NCBI GenBank assembly: GCA_023375785.1
Contig: SZWC01001596.1
Coordinates: 163,799 to 227,798, forward strand
DNA length: 64,000 nt
Source of the DNA: Penium margaritaceum
Lineage: Eukaryota; Streptophyta; Zygnematophyceae; Desmidiales; Peniaceae
Reading direction: 5' to 3'
Shown: in pieces, positions 25,290 through 36,660 of the stretch
Numbering within the stretch: the first letter of the stretch is position 1
Layout of the letters: every line of letters begins with the position of its first letter
Notes under the pieces: generated by a model
Database searches by the model: none
What the model was told of the DNA's origin: nothing
The model's input: only the letters and a program-made list of their open reading frames with translations
Made by a program: the position numbers and the translations under genes

Positions 25290-25538
25290 TGAACTTCCCT
25301 CCGCACTACTGACAACCTGTTCCTTCCCCCTCGCAGAAGATCCCTCAGCTACTACACTCAGCGACTGTACTAAAAAACTACTGCATTGTCCAAGTTTTAT
25401 CTCTTCTCTCTACAACCTGGTGCTGAGACGACTACCACCTCCAAAACCTCCCAAGCTCTCGTTGTGCTGCACTCACACAGAAGCAGGACTCGCAGGCATA
25501 CCATCAAAGGCTTGCACCCCTCTCACGATCTAAAGGGG
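25290..25538 (+). other. 3' interior and polypurine tract of outer element
   Basis: Outer-element sequence resumes after the nested Copia. No domain is recognised. Ends with the purine run aaagggg (25,532-25,538) directly before the 3' LTR start TGTCAGATA. Confidence 0.75.
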
Positions 25539-26254
25539 TGTCAGATATTATCACAGAGATTGCCTCAAGGGGTGCAGCCACTGAGAAAATAAAGAGTGAC
25601 AATGCAGGTTCATCTCCGGAGTCAAATGATCAACACCCGAACGGTCCACGACCGACAAACTGTGCGAGCCCCGCCAAGACCAAAACCAACGGCCGCATAC
25701 CACAACGGTCCAGGCGAAACGCACCTGCGAAGATCGTGCCTCCACTCACCACTCCCCTATGCGAACGGCTAGCAAAGCCAAATCGTGGTCTTGAGGCGCT
25801 CTGGTACTTGCCCGAGCCGCCACCTCTATGCCCGCTCGACAAAGCGCGCGAGGTTAGACCTTTCCTATTTGTATTGCTTCTACTTTAGTCCATAATCAAT
25901 CCATTGGATTATACTTCAGGCTCACCCTTTGGGCTGCCTCCAGTTCCTTTGCTCTCAATCTCAGCTTAGCACCCGTGCTCCCGCACTGCGCCCTCTTCCC
26001 TCTGTCAAACGTCACTCATACGTCAGCAACGCCCGCACCTTCAAGGAAGCTTCTACTCTTCCCACAAGATGCTACGTCCACCTTATCCTAAAAAGATCTC
26101 AGTGCTCGCACCTTCGGTGCTGCGCCCAGGCCTCTCGTCATCATCTTGCATCGTCATTCGCTTCCGCTTCGTCCTCCTATCGTCGTTTCCGCTTTGCTTC
26201 TGCTCGTGCTTCTGTCCACCATTGAAACGCTCGTCCATGCGACCGCGTCCACTC
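25539..26254 (+). repeat. 3' LTR of outer element
   Basis: Homologous to 14,915-15,658 over its length, clearly more diverged than the inner pair. Satellite DNA follows directly (attctaccttg). Confidence 0.85.
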
Positions 26255-29200
26255 ACAATTATTCTACCTTGTTTATACCTATAATGTCATGCACAATATA
26301 TGTGCACTTTGATTGGACACTCTGACCGTGGCTGACTCGTGTTAGGATTCATAACCGTTAAGGTACTTGGTAAACTTTGTGGTCATTGTCAGTGGCACAT
26401 GCCAACTTTGTCAAGGCATTGCGCGCAATAGCCGGGCCAAGCCACCGGTTTTTTACCCTGTTTATAACTGCAATGTCATGTATATTAGATGTGCACTGTG
26501 ATTGGGTACTCTGACCGTGGCTGACTTGCGTTATGATTCGTAGAAGTTAAAGTCACTTGGAAAACTTTGTGGTCATGGTCAGTGGCACATGCCAACTTTG
26601 TCAGATCATTGCACACAATAGCCACACCGAGCCACCAGTAGTTTACCTTGTTTGAACCTGCAAGATCATGCTTAGTATATCTGCACTGTGACTGGACACT
26701 CTGACCGTGGCTGACTCGTTTTATGATTCAAAGTCGCATAATGTACTTGGTAAAGTTTGTGGTCGTGGTCAGTGGCACATGCCAACTTTGTCAAGGTATT
26801 GCGCACAATAGCCACAAGGAGCCACCAATATTCTACCTTGTTTGTACCTGCAATGTCATGCCTAGTACATCTGCACTGTAATTGGGCACTCTGACCGTGG
26901 CTAACTCGTGTTATGATTAATAGAAGTTAAAGTCACTTGGTAAACTTTGTGTTCATGGTCAGTGGCACATGCCAACTTTGTCAAGGCATTGCGCACAATA
27001 GCCACATCGAGCCACCAGTGTTCTACCTTGTTTGAACCTGCAAGAACATGCCTAGTATATTTGCACTGTGATTGGACACTCTGACCGTGGCTGACTCGTG
27101 TTATGATTCAAAGTCGCATAATGTACTTGGTAAATGTTGTGGTCGTGGTCAGTGGCACATGCCAACTTTGTCAAGACATTGCGCACTATAGCCACAAGGA
27201 GCCACCAGTATTCTACCTTGTTTGTACCTGGAATGTCATGCCTAGTACATATGCACTGTGATTGGGCACTCTGACCGTGGCTGACTCGTGTTACGATTCA
27301 TATAAGTTAAAGTCACTTGGTAAACTGTGTGGTCATGGTCAATGGCACATGCCAACTTTGTCAAGGCATTGCGCACAATGGCCACACCAAGCCACCAGTA
27401 TTCTACCTTGTTTGAACCTGCAAGATCATTCCTAGTACATCTGCACTATGATTGGAAACTCTGACCGTGGCTGACTCATGTTATGATCAATAGAAGTAAA
27501 AGTCACTTGGATACATTTGTGGTCATGGTCAGTGGCACATGCCAACTTTGTCAAGGCATTGCGCACAATAGACACAAGGAGCCACCAGTATTCTACCTTG
27601 TTTGTACCTGTAAGGTCATGCCTAGTATATCTGCACTGTGATTGGACACTCTGACCGTCGCTCACTCGTGTTATGATTCATAGCCGTTTAAGGTACTTGG
27701 TAAATGTTGTGGTCATGGTCAGTGGCACATGCCAACTTTGTCAAGGCATTGCGCACATTAGCCATGCCAAGTCACCGGTTTTTTACCTTGCTTATACCTG
27801 CAAGGTCATGCATATTAGATGTACATTGTGATTGGGTACTCTGACCGGGACTGACTCGTGTTATGATTTGTAGAAGTTAAAGTCACTTGGTAAACATTGT
27901 GGTCATGGTCAGTGGCACATGCAACTCTTGTCAATGCATTGCGCACAATAGCCACACAGAGCCACCAGTACTCTACATTGTTTGAACCTTCAAGATCATG
28001 CCTAGTACATCTGCACTGTGAATGGACACTGTGACCGTGGCTGAATCATGTTATGATCAATAGAAGTAAAAGTCACTTGGATACATTCGTGCTCATTGTC
28101 ACTTGCACATGCAAACTTTGTCAAGGCATTGTGCACAATAGCCACACTGATCCACCAGTATTCTACCTTGTTTATACCTGTAATGTCATGCCTAGTATCT
28201 TTGCATTGTGATTCGACACTCTGACCGTGGCTGACTCGTGTTATGATTGATAGACATCTAAAGTACTTGGAAAACGTTGTGGTCATGATCAGTGGCACAT
28301 GCCAACTTTGTCAAGGCATTGCGCACAATAGCGACACCGAGCCACCGGTATTCTACCTTGTTTGAACTTGCAAGATCATGCCTAGTACATCTGCACTGTG
28401 ATTGGACACTCTGACCGTGGCTGACTCATGTTTTGATCAATATAAGTAAACGTCAATTGGATACATTTGTGGTCATGGTCAGTGGCACATGCCAACTTTG
28501 TCAAGGCATTGTGCACAATAGCCACACCGAGCCACCGGTATTATACCTTGTTTATACTTGTAAGGTCATGCCCAGTATATCTGCACTATGATTGGACACT
28601 CTGACCGTGGCTGACTCGTGTTATGATTCATGGCCGTTTAAGGTACTTGGTAAACTGTGTGGTCATGGTCAGTGGCATATGCCAACTTTGTAAAGGCATT
28701 GCGCAAAATAGCCACACCTAGCCACCAGTACTCTTCCTTGTTTCAACCTGTAACATTTTTCCCAGTCTATCTGCACTGTGACTGGACGCTCTGACCGTGG
28801 CTGACTCGTGTTATGATCAATAGAAGTAAATGTCACTTGGATAAATTTGTGGTCATGGTCAGTGGCACATGCCAACTTTGTCAAGGCATTGTGCACAATA
28901 GCCACACCGAACCACTAGTAATCTACCTTGTTTTTACCTGAAAGGTCATGCCCAGTATATCTGCACTGTGACAGGACACTCTGACCGTGGCTGACTCGTG
29001 TTATGATTCATATCCGTTTAAGGTACTTGGTAAACATTGTGGTCATGGTCAGTGGCACATGCCAACTTTGTCAAGACATTGCGCACAATAGCCACACCGA
29101 GCCACCAGCATTATACCTTGTTTGCACCTGCAAAGTTATGCCCAGTACACCATCACTGTGATTGGACACTCTGAATGACTCGTGTTATGATCAATAGAAG

Positions 29201-32200
29201 TAAAAATCACTTGGATACATTTGTGCTCATAGTCATTGGCACATGCCAACTTTGTCAAGGCATTGTGCACAATAGCCACACCGATCCACCAGTATTCTAC
29301 CTTGTTTATACCTGTAAGGTCATGCTCAGTATATCTGCACCGTGATTTGACACTCTGACTGTGGATGACTCGTGTTATGATTCATAGCCATTTAAGGTAC
29401 TTGGTAAACTTTGCGGTCATGATCAGTGGCACATGCCCACTTTGTCAAGGCATTGCGCACAATAGTCACACCTAGCCACCAGTATTCTACCTTGTTTGAA
29501 CCTGCAAAATCATGCCTATTACATCTGCACTATGATTGGACACTCTGACCGTGGCTGACTCGTGTTATGATCAATATAAGTAAAAGTCACTTGGATACAT
29601 TTGTGGTCATGGTCAGTGGCACATGCCAACTTTGTCAAGACAGTGTGCACAATAGCCACACCGAGCCACAAGTATTCTACCTTGTTTATACCTGTAAGGT
29701 CATGCCCAGTATATCTGCACTATGATTGGACACTCTGACTGTGTCTGACTTGTGTTATGATTCAAAGCCGTTGAAGGTATTTGGTAAACTTTGTAGTCAT
29801 GGTCAGTGGCACATGCCAACTTTGTCAAGGCATTGCGCACAATAGCCACACCTAGCCACCAGTACTCTTCCTTGTTTGAACCTGTAAGATCTTTCCTAGT
29901 ACATCTGCACTGTGACTGGACACTCTGACCGTGGCTGACTCGTGTTATCATCAATAGAAGTAAAAGTCACTTGGATAAATTTGTAGTCATTGTCAGTGGC
30001 ACATGCCAACTTTGTCAAGGCATTGTGCACAATAGCCATACCAAGCCACCAGTATTCTACCTTGTTTATACCTGCAAGGTCATGCTTAGTATATCTGAAT
30101 TGTGACTGGGCACTCTGACCGTGGCTGACTCGTGTTATGATTCACAGCCGTTTAAGGTACTTGGTAAACATTGTGGTCATGGTCAGTTGCGCATGCCAAC
30201 GTTGTCAAGGCATTGCGCATAAAAGCCACGCAGAGCCACCAGCATTATACCTCGTTTGCACCTGCAAGATTATGCCTAGTACATCTGCACTGTGATTGGA
30301 CACTCTGACTGTGGCTGACTCGTGTTATGATCAATTGAAGTAAAAGTCACTTGGATACATTTGTGTTCATGGTCAGTGGCACATGCCAATTTTCTCAAGG
30401 CATTGCGCACAATAGCCACACCGAGCCTCCAGTGTTCTACCTTGTTTATACCTGCAAGATCATGCCCAGTATATCTGAACTGTGATTGGACACTCTGACC
30501 GTGACTGACTCGTGTTATGATTCATAGACATTTAAGGTACTTGGTAAACATTGTGGTCATGATCAGTGGCACATGCCAACTTTGACAAGGCATTGCACAC
30601 AATAGCCACACCAAGCCACCAGTATTGTACCTTGCTTGCACCTACAAGATCATGTATCAGAAATCTGCACTGTGACTGGACACTCTGAATGTGGCTGATT
30701 TGTGTTGTGACCAATAGAAGTAAAAGTCACTTGGATACACTTGTGGTCATGGTCAATTGCACATGCCAACTTTGTCAAGGCATTGCGCACAATAGCCACA
30801 CCGAACCACCAGTATTTAACCTTGTTTGTACCTACAAGACCATGCCTAGTACATCTGCACTGAGATTGGACACTCTGGCTGTAGTTGACTTGTGTTATGA
30901 TTCGTGTAAGTTAAAGTCACTTGGTAAACTTTGTGGTCATGGTCAAGGGCACATGCCAACTTGGTCAAGGCATTGCGCACAATAGCCACACCGAGCCATC
31001 AGTAGTCTACCTTGTTTATACCTGTAAGGTCATGCCTAGTATATCTGCACTGTGATTGGACAATCTGAACGTGGTTGACTCGTGTTATGATTCACAGCCG
31101 TTTAAGGTACTTGGTAAACTTTGTGGTCATGGTGAGTGGCACATGCCAACTTTGTCAAGGCATTGCGCACATTAGCCGTGCCAAGCCACCCGTTTTTTAC
31201 CTTGTTTATACCCGCAAGGTCATGCATATTACATGTGCATTGTGTTTGGGTACTCTGACCGGGCCTGACTCGTGTTATGATTTGTAGAAGTTAAAGTCAC
31301 TTGGTAAACTTTGTGGTCATTGTCAGTGGCACATGCCACTCTTGTCAATGCATTGCGCACAATAGCCACACCGAGCCACCGGTACTCTACCTTGTTTGAA
31401 CCTACAAGATCATGCCTAGTACATCTGCACTGTGATTGGACGCTCTGACCGTGGCTGACTCGTGGTATGATCAATAGAAGTAAAAGTCACTTGGATACAT
31501 TTGTGCTCATGGTCAGTGGCACATGCCAACTTTTTCAAGGCATTGCGCACAATAGCCACACGGAGCCACCAATATTCTACCTTGATTGAACCTACAAGAT
31601 CATGCCTAGTACATTTACACTGAGATTGGACACTCTGACCGTGGCTGACTTGTGTTATGATCAATAGAAGTAAAGGTCACATGGCTTTATTTGTGGTCAT
31701 GGTCAGTGGCACGTGCCAACTTTGTCAAGGCATTGTGCACAATAGCCACACCGAGCCACCAGTATTCTACCTTGTTTATACCTGTGAGGTCATGCCCAGT
31801 ATATCTCCTTTGTGATTGGATACTCTGACCGTGGCTGAGTGGTGTTATGATTCATAGCCGTTTAAGGTACTTGGTAAACTTTGTGGTCATGGTCAGTGGC
31901 ACATGCCAACTTTGTAAAGGCATTGCGCACAATAGCCACACCGAGCCACCAGTATTGTACCTTGTTTCCACCTACAAGATCATGTCTATTAGACCTGCAC
32001 TGTGATTGGACACTCTGAACGTGGCTGACTCGTATTCTGATCAATAGAAGTAAAAGTCACTTGGATACACTTGTGGTCATTGTCAGTGGCACATGCCAAC
32101 TTTGCCAAGGCATTGCGCACAACAGCCACACCGAACAACCAGTATTTTACCTTGTTTGTACCTACAAGATCATGCCTAGTACATCTCCACTGAGATTGGA

Positions 32201-32349
32201 CACTCTGGCCGTGGTTGACTCGTGTTATGATTCGTATAAGTTTAAGTCACTTGATAAACTTTGTGGTCATGGTCTGTGGCACATGCCAACTTTGTCAAGG
32301 CATTTCCCACAATAGCCATACCGAGCCATACCTTTAAGGTCATGCCCAG
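26255..32349. repeat. 190-bp satellite array, right block (~32 monomers)
   Basis: Same 190-bp monomer and the same variant types as the left block. It resumes at attctaccttg, close to the monomer position (caccgag) where the left block stops, so the nest is an insertion into one continuous array. The 'gccgtgcc...ccgg' variant is rarer here. Ends at 32,349 against the Gypsy LTR. No gene is seen. Confidence 0.97.
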
Positions 32350-34142
32350 TGTTATACCCTTTGTTGCCTTTGGCTGGAATCTGGTGTGACAGCACGCGAG
32401 GATCAGCTCCGCAGGCGTTCGCTCGTCCTCAGCTATCCCTGCAACTCCATTCTCCGAGTCTACCCTATTTCAAACCTCCCGGGCTTCTGTGGCCATTTGA
32501 CAGATCATTCACCGAATCAGCATCGGTGACGCGTTGCTTTCTCCTAGCCCCAAAACAATCACCATATGCTAATTTCCTCAATTCATTCACCATGACTAAT
32601 CCTCAACAGTCAATCATCCAACTGATAATGTGAGCTCAACATAGAGATTTCTTCCTAACTTACTCAAAGATTGTTCGATTAATAATCCACCAGGCAATCA
32701 AGGTACTTGCATTTATTCTTCTCATCAAGCATTGACGAACAACCATCAACCGTACTATATGATGCCAAATTGAAAGAGCTTCCAACTACACAGGATAGAG
32801 AACTTCAACAATTATGGTATGTGCATTCATCTAAAGAAGAGTACACCCAATCAACATCTCTCCCAACTAGATGATCAGCTGCCTACACATCACCAAGCAA
32901 CACACGCAAATCGTAAGCCTCCCGGGTCTCCGGATCATAGACTGGCGGTGGTCCTCGCACGAGCACTGTCCGATGCGTGGCGACTTTGTTGCCCGCCCGT
33001 GGAACGGCAGGGCGTAGCTCCAATGGTCCACCAGCGCGGCGACCTGCACGAGACTGAAAACGAGTCGGGTCCTCCTCTTGCAGGCAGGCGAGTTCTTGCT
33101 GGTAGCGCCGATATGCTCGATACGCCTCGGCCCGCTCTTCGGCCGCGTCCGCAACACGTCGTCCGACGTCTCGCGCGACCTCTTGCGAGCGTTCCACGCG
33201 GCGAGGCTCGTCGTCCCGGGGAAGCCTCTGTAGCCACGATTGCTAGAACTGCTCCAGGGCCCCACCCACGGGATGGTGCGCCCACTGCATCACTCCCAGG
33301 ACCGTCCGGACTCCAAGTCGATGTGGGACATTGCAGCAGCTACAAATGGCGTAGAAGGTCAGCGGGGAGTCTCAGGGACCGCGCCTGGCGTTTGGAGGCT
33401 AGAGCTCCCGGGGAAATTCAGGGCCAGGCCATGTCGGCTCCGTGACGTGTTCCTCGGGGAGCGGTCTTCCCATCCGAGACTGACATACACACACACACAC
33501 ACACATTCACACCCTGTTCCCCTATGCCCAGAGTCTAGACTATCTTCTATAGTCTAACTTGTCGCGAGACAGGACGCAGGTCCCGCTCGACGGTCTGGTT
33601 CAACTGAGGGGTAGCAATCTCTCGGTTTAGCCGATGGTTGCAGGACCGGCTTCCTTCACCCGCATCAAACGAGGGTTCAGTAGTGCAGTTCGCCGGTAGC
33701 GAACGCCGTCTCGTGAGTCGGGAGCAGGAACGTCCGATGTCGGTCTTTCACTCGGCTTCTTGCAATGGTGCACTTGCACTTGGCTCTTGTTAGCAGCCTC
33801 TTCTCATCAATAGCCCTCTTCCTCTCATCCCTCTTCCTTTTATCTTCTCCTTGCAGCGCCTCTCCAGGATCCCTTATCACTCTCCAGCCCCACTCCGCGG
33901 CTCGCACATCAAAATACCTTTGGATAAGGTGGTTTGAGCACCGCTCCTCTCCTTGAGGTTCGGACGCGACTCCGCTCCCATCAAACCAGCCTCAGGCTGC
34001 CTTCCTTTCCTCTCGGCACATGTGGTCGGCCTACGTTGCCCGCCGCAATATCTTCCTCGTGCCCCGTCGCCTCCAGGATTCGAACTGCCCTCCCGGCAAT
34101 TTTCTTTCCTCGGTCGAGCAGTCGTTGGATGATTCGTCGACC
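32350..34142 (-). repeat. 3' LTR of Gypsy copy A (1.79 kb)
   Basis: Aligned by eye end to end with 47,476-49,256. The minus-strand end reads GGGTATAACA against satellite DNA at 32,349. The minus-strand start follows the polypurine tract. Divergence between the two LTRs is visibly several percent. Open frames here, for example plus 32,819-33,445, are also conserved only as LTR sequence and have no domain, so I do not call a gene. Confidence 0.9.
33486..33505. repeat. (CA)n microsatellite in the Gypsy LTR
   Basis: A run of about ten CA units at the same LTR position as the run at 48,606-48,624; lengths differ between the LTRs as expected for a microsatellite. Confidence 0.9.
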
Positions 34143-34171
34143 TTCCTCCCCCCTTTTCCTTTCCCTTCTTT
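34143..34171 (-). other. Polypurine tract of Gypsy copy A
   Basis: A near-unbroken pyrimidine run on the plus strand (purines on the minus strand) adjoins the 3' LTR start. The counterpart in copy B at 49,257-49,284 precedes TGTCAACAAATC, which defines the LTR start. Confidence 0.8.
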
Positions 34172-34226
34172 GAACCCGGGTCCCAACTCCTCTTTTCCTC
34201 ATTCTCCGGTGGATAAACGAAACATC

Positions 34227-34245
34227 ATTAACACTGTTATACCCT
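34227..34245 (-). repeat. 19-bp copy of the LTR-end/primer-site junction in the 3' UTR
   Basis: attaacactgttataccct here is identical to 47,468-47,486, which spans the primer-site edge, the 7-nt spacer and the LTR end. Copy B has the same word with one change at 49,338-49,356. It lies ~85 bp from the 3' LTR, upstream of the polypurine tract in element orientation. Confidence 0.8.
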
Positions 34246-34344
34246 ACCCCCGTAAAACAAGCTGGACGTCCCCGTCCATCCGCTCCTCCTTCCTGGTTTC
34301 GTTCATTCCATCTTTATCCCTCCACCGGATCATCCACCATGCCT

Positions 34345-35418
34345 CTAGCACTCTTGTCCTTTTTCCGGTGCAGTCTCCCCTTCACCTTTGTCTGGTGAGG
34401 AATGCTCGTCTGCCCATCTAGTCCTCGCCACTCCTTCCAATTCTCGATGGAGCCCCTCTTGCTGTATTCCTTCATTCCGTGCCTTGGGACTCCTCCGTGG
34501 GGTTACTTTGCATTCTCCTCCCCCAGACCCTCTTTCCTGCTGCTCCTGCAGACGCCGCGCCACTTCCCCCTGCTCAGCCTGCACTCGCCGTCTAGCATCA
34601 TCGCTCTCCTCACAGGGCATACAGAGTGGTCCATGGAGTCCCGTTTGCATGTTGCTGTACCGATGAGCACATGCAAGGTACACTTGCTGCCTGTAGCTGA
34701 TGCAGTGCCACCTCTGGATCCGCAGAGGGCCCCTGCAGGTGGCACATGGCTCACTTCGCGACCTTGTACACCGGAGGCACTGATACAGCAAAATGCGGCC
34801 TCCACAGCGCAGCTTCCTCTCCCGCACCTTCTTAACACATTCACTGTGCGAGAAGCACGCACACTTCTCACACCACGGCGTCCCTCCTCTCAACTCTCTG
34901 AGGCAGCTAGGGCAGTCTCCCTCTCTCGTGCCCGTGCATGAATGTGTCCAGCAACTGCTACAGTTGTCCCGTCCCTCCTCATTGGGTGTAATGCAGGCAG
35001 CATGTGCTGCCCTTTTGCAATAGTCGCAATTCCCATGAGGCGCCTACAGCGTTCTTATGCAGTCACAGCACACGATGCCCGTCACGGCGTCGTGTTCTTG
35101 CTCGAGTATGATTCTCACCTTCGCGGGGATTCCTTTCCTGACCTTCTGGCAGGGCAAGCACAGCCACCCCTTTTCCGCATCCACCATCCCACATTCCTGG
35201 TGCGGGTGACGCGTGCAACGCCCGCACTGCCTGGCAGGCAAACGTATCCTCCTTTCACACCATGGGCAACTGCCTGCACATGGTGTCCTCCTTTCTTCGT
35301 GTCCCTTTTCCGCACCTATGCCCCTCGTCTTCCTTTCTTCCACTTCCGGATCCCTGTTCCATGCTCCTTCCCATCCTGCTCCTGCTCCGGCATCCCTACT
35401 TGCTCTTCCTTGCCCCAT
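34345..35418 (-). CDS. PHD-like zinc-finger region of Gypsy copy A, distal modules
   Basis: Two conserved stretches. At 35,044-35,418, CPWCERRIRLPARQCGRC is followed by TRHPHQEC and GWLCLPC. This is C-x2-C-x10-C-x2-C-x4-H-x2-C-x10-C-x2-C with a Trp two residues before the last pair, a PHD hallmark. A CCDC/CCGC-type module start follows it. At 34,345-34,893 there are CEKCACFSHSEC, then YQCLRCTRS and CATCRGP, then CMPC. The tail is a Gln/Glu/Arg-rich helix (RRRVQAEQGEVARRLQEQQE). Host proteins use such fingers for chromatin or protein binding; any role in the element is inferred. Part of a fossil. Confidence 0.65.
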
Positions 35419-36660
35419 CCCCGCTTCAATCTTGGGCCCCTGCTACCCCTCGCTCCTTCCTTGCTGCGGCAATGATCCCGCGCCTGCACTGCATGGGACT
35501 CGTGTCATCCCCTCGTCTGCCCTGGCAGCCGCCCTTCGTCGTCCTTTGTGTGCCTCACGCACTCCTCTAAACGTTGGTCCCCTCGTCAACGAGAATTGAT
35601 GGGGTTCTCTCTCTGCTCCTCGATCCCTCTGTCGCCACCCCGGAGTCGTGGGGTGGTCCCATTGACGCGCTGGTACACGATCGGCCGGAGCTCCGGAATG
35701 CCTCGTCGTCCTGGGGCGTCCGGGCGTCCTGCCTTCTCCTCCGATTCCATCTCCATGTCCATGCTGGCGTCCCCTTCGTCCTCCTGGTCCGTTTGGGCGT
35801 CAGGCAGGTTGATCATTCGCCGGAGGTAGCAGAGGGTGGAGTGGTAAATTTTGTCCTTGTGGGGCTAGGGGTTGTGGTGCTGCCGGTGGTAGGTGGTCTC
35901 TCAAAAGGCACCACTGAGGCGTCATCTCCTCTGCCTCATTCACCATTGCCAGCACCTTCCTTCTTACTTCAGGAACATCCCTGTTCCCTAGTGCCCTCAT
36001 GGCCAATACCGCCTTTCGAGCCGCCATTCCCTCTTGTCCAGGCAATGCCACCGCATTGCGGTAGAGTTGTTCCACAGGATGAGAATCTGCATATGATCGT
36101 GGCGCCCCCCGATCTTTCGCGTCATGACCTTCCTCTCTCCGCTGCTTCTGGTCCCGTGCCCTGGCCTCGAGGAGTCGCAGCCTTGCCACGCACTTTTCGC
36201 AGTGTTGTCCCTCTCCTGGCAGAATTGGCCCACATGGCCGATGGAGTGGCTGATGGAATCCTTCACACGACTCGGTGGCGCCAAAATTGTAACATTCTGT
36301 GCAGCATAGGCGCCATTGCACTTCTGCCGCTTGCCGGTCTTCCTTTCCTCGTTTTTCTCTCTCCTTCCGCATCCTCTCTTTCAGCTGCAGAGCACAGGCC
36401 GGACAGACATGCACTGCTCTCTGCTGCAGCAGCTCCTCCTCCCCAGAGACATGGTGGAGGGCCACCGCGCAGTTGAAGCAGCGCTTCTTCTGTGTCCTCA
36501 CCGGCCGCTTCCAGTTCCCACACTCCTCTGTTTCTTCTGTGTCCTCACCGACCTGGAATTCATCGAGCATGAGGCCGGCATTTGCCCGGTCCACCCCACG
36601 TTGTGTTGCGACAGACCCCCGAGTGCGAGCCTCTTGTAGGCACCTTTGAAGCCAAGCGTC
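35419..36660 (-). CDS. PHD-like zinc-finger region of Gypsy copy A, proximal modules
   Basis: Follows the integrase tail in the same orientation. Modules CGNWKRPVRTQKKRCFNC with HHV and CPAC, then CCTECYNFGATESCEG with HRPC and HCEKC, are counterparts of copy B modules at 51,252-51,430 and 50,907-51,212. They are separated by charged helical linkers (LKERMRKEREKRGKEDRQA; RLRLLEARARDQKQRREEG). Between 35,419 and 35,800 the sequence is Arg/Gly/Pro-rich. Copy A carries fewer modules here than copy B. Part of a fossil. Confidence 0.6.

Larger units (their letters stand above)
14915..26254 (+). mobile_element. Outer gag-only LTR retrotransposon in the satellite, hosting two later insertions
   Basis: Direct terminal repeats at 14,915 and 25,539, an initiator-Met type primer site after the 5' LTR, a gag-like region, and a polypurine tract (aaagggg, 25,532-25,538) before the 3' LTR. 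Without the nested hAT-like copy (17,643-18,115) and nested Copia (18,357-25,289) the internal part is roughly 2.5 kb and shows gag but no recognisable RT, RNase H or integrase. It therefore looks like a non-autonomous element of TR-GAG/LARD kind. The satellite continues at nearly the same monomer position on both sides. LTRs differ at many positions by eye, making it the oldest element of the nest. Fossil, broken, several breaks. Confidence 0.82.

Noticed and set aside
2847-32349. Dozens of 60-115-residue open frames on both strands in the satellite (for example minus-strand frames with VEYWWLGVAIVRNALTKLAC)
   Set aside because: They repeat with the 190-bp unit, which is not a multiple of three, so each is open for about one monomer only. 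No start context or domain; a product of satellite composition.
32819-33445. A 208-residue plus-strand frame in the Gypsy LTR, with a near copy at 47,947-48,573
   Set aside because: Conserved only because both are LTRs. It is antisense to the element and has no domain. The 132-residue minus-strand frame over the same region has the same problem.
35574-36476. 300-residue plus-strand frame (and 50,201-50,968, 255 residues)
   Set aside because: Antisense to the zinc-finger region, whose Cys/His pattern is conserved on the minus strand; the plus translation is Pro/Ser-rich without a domain.
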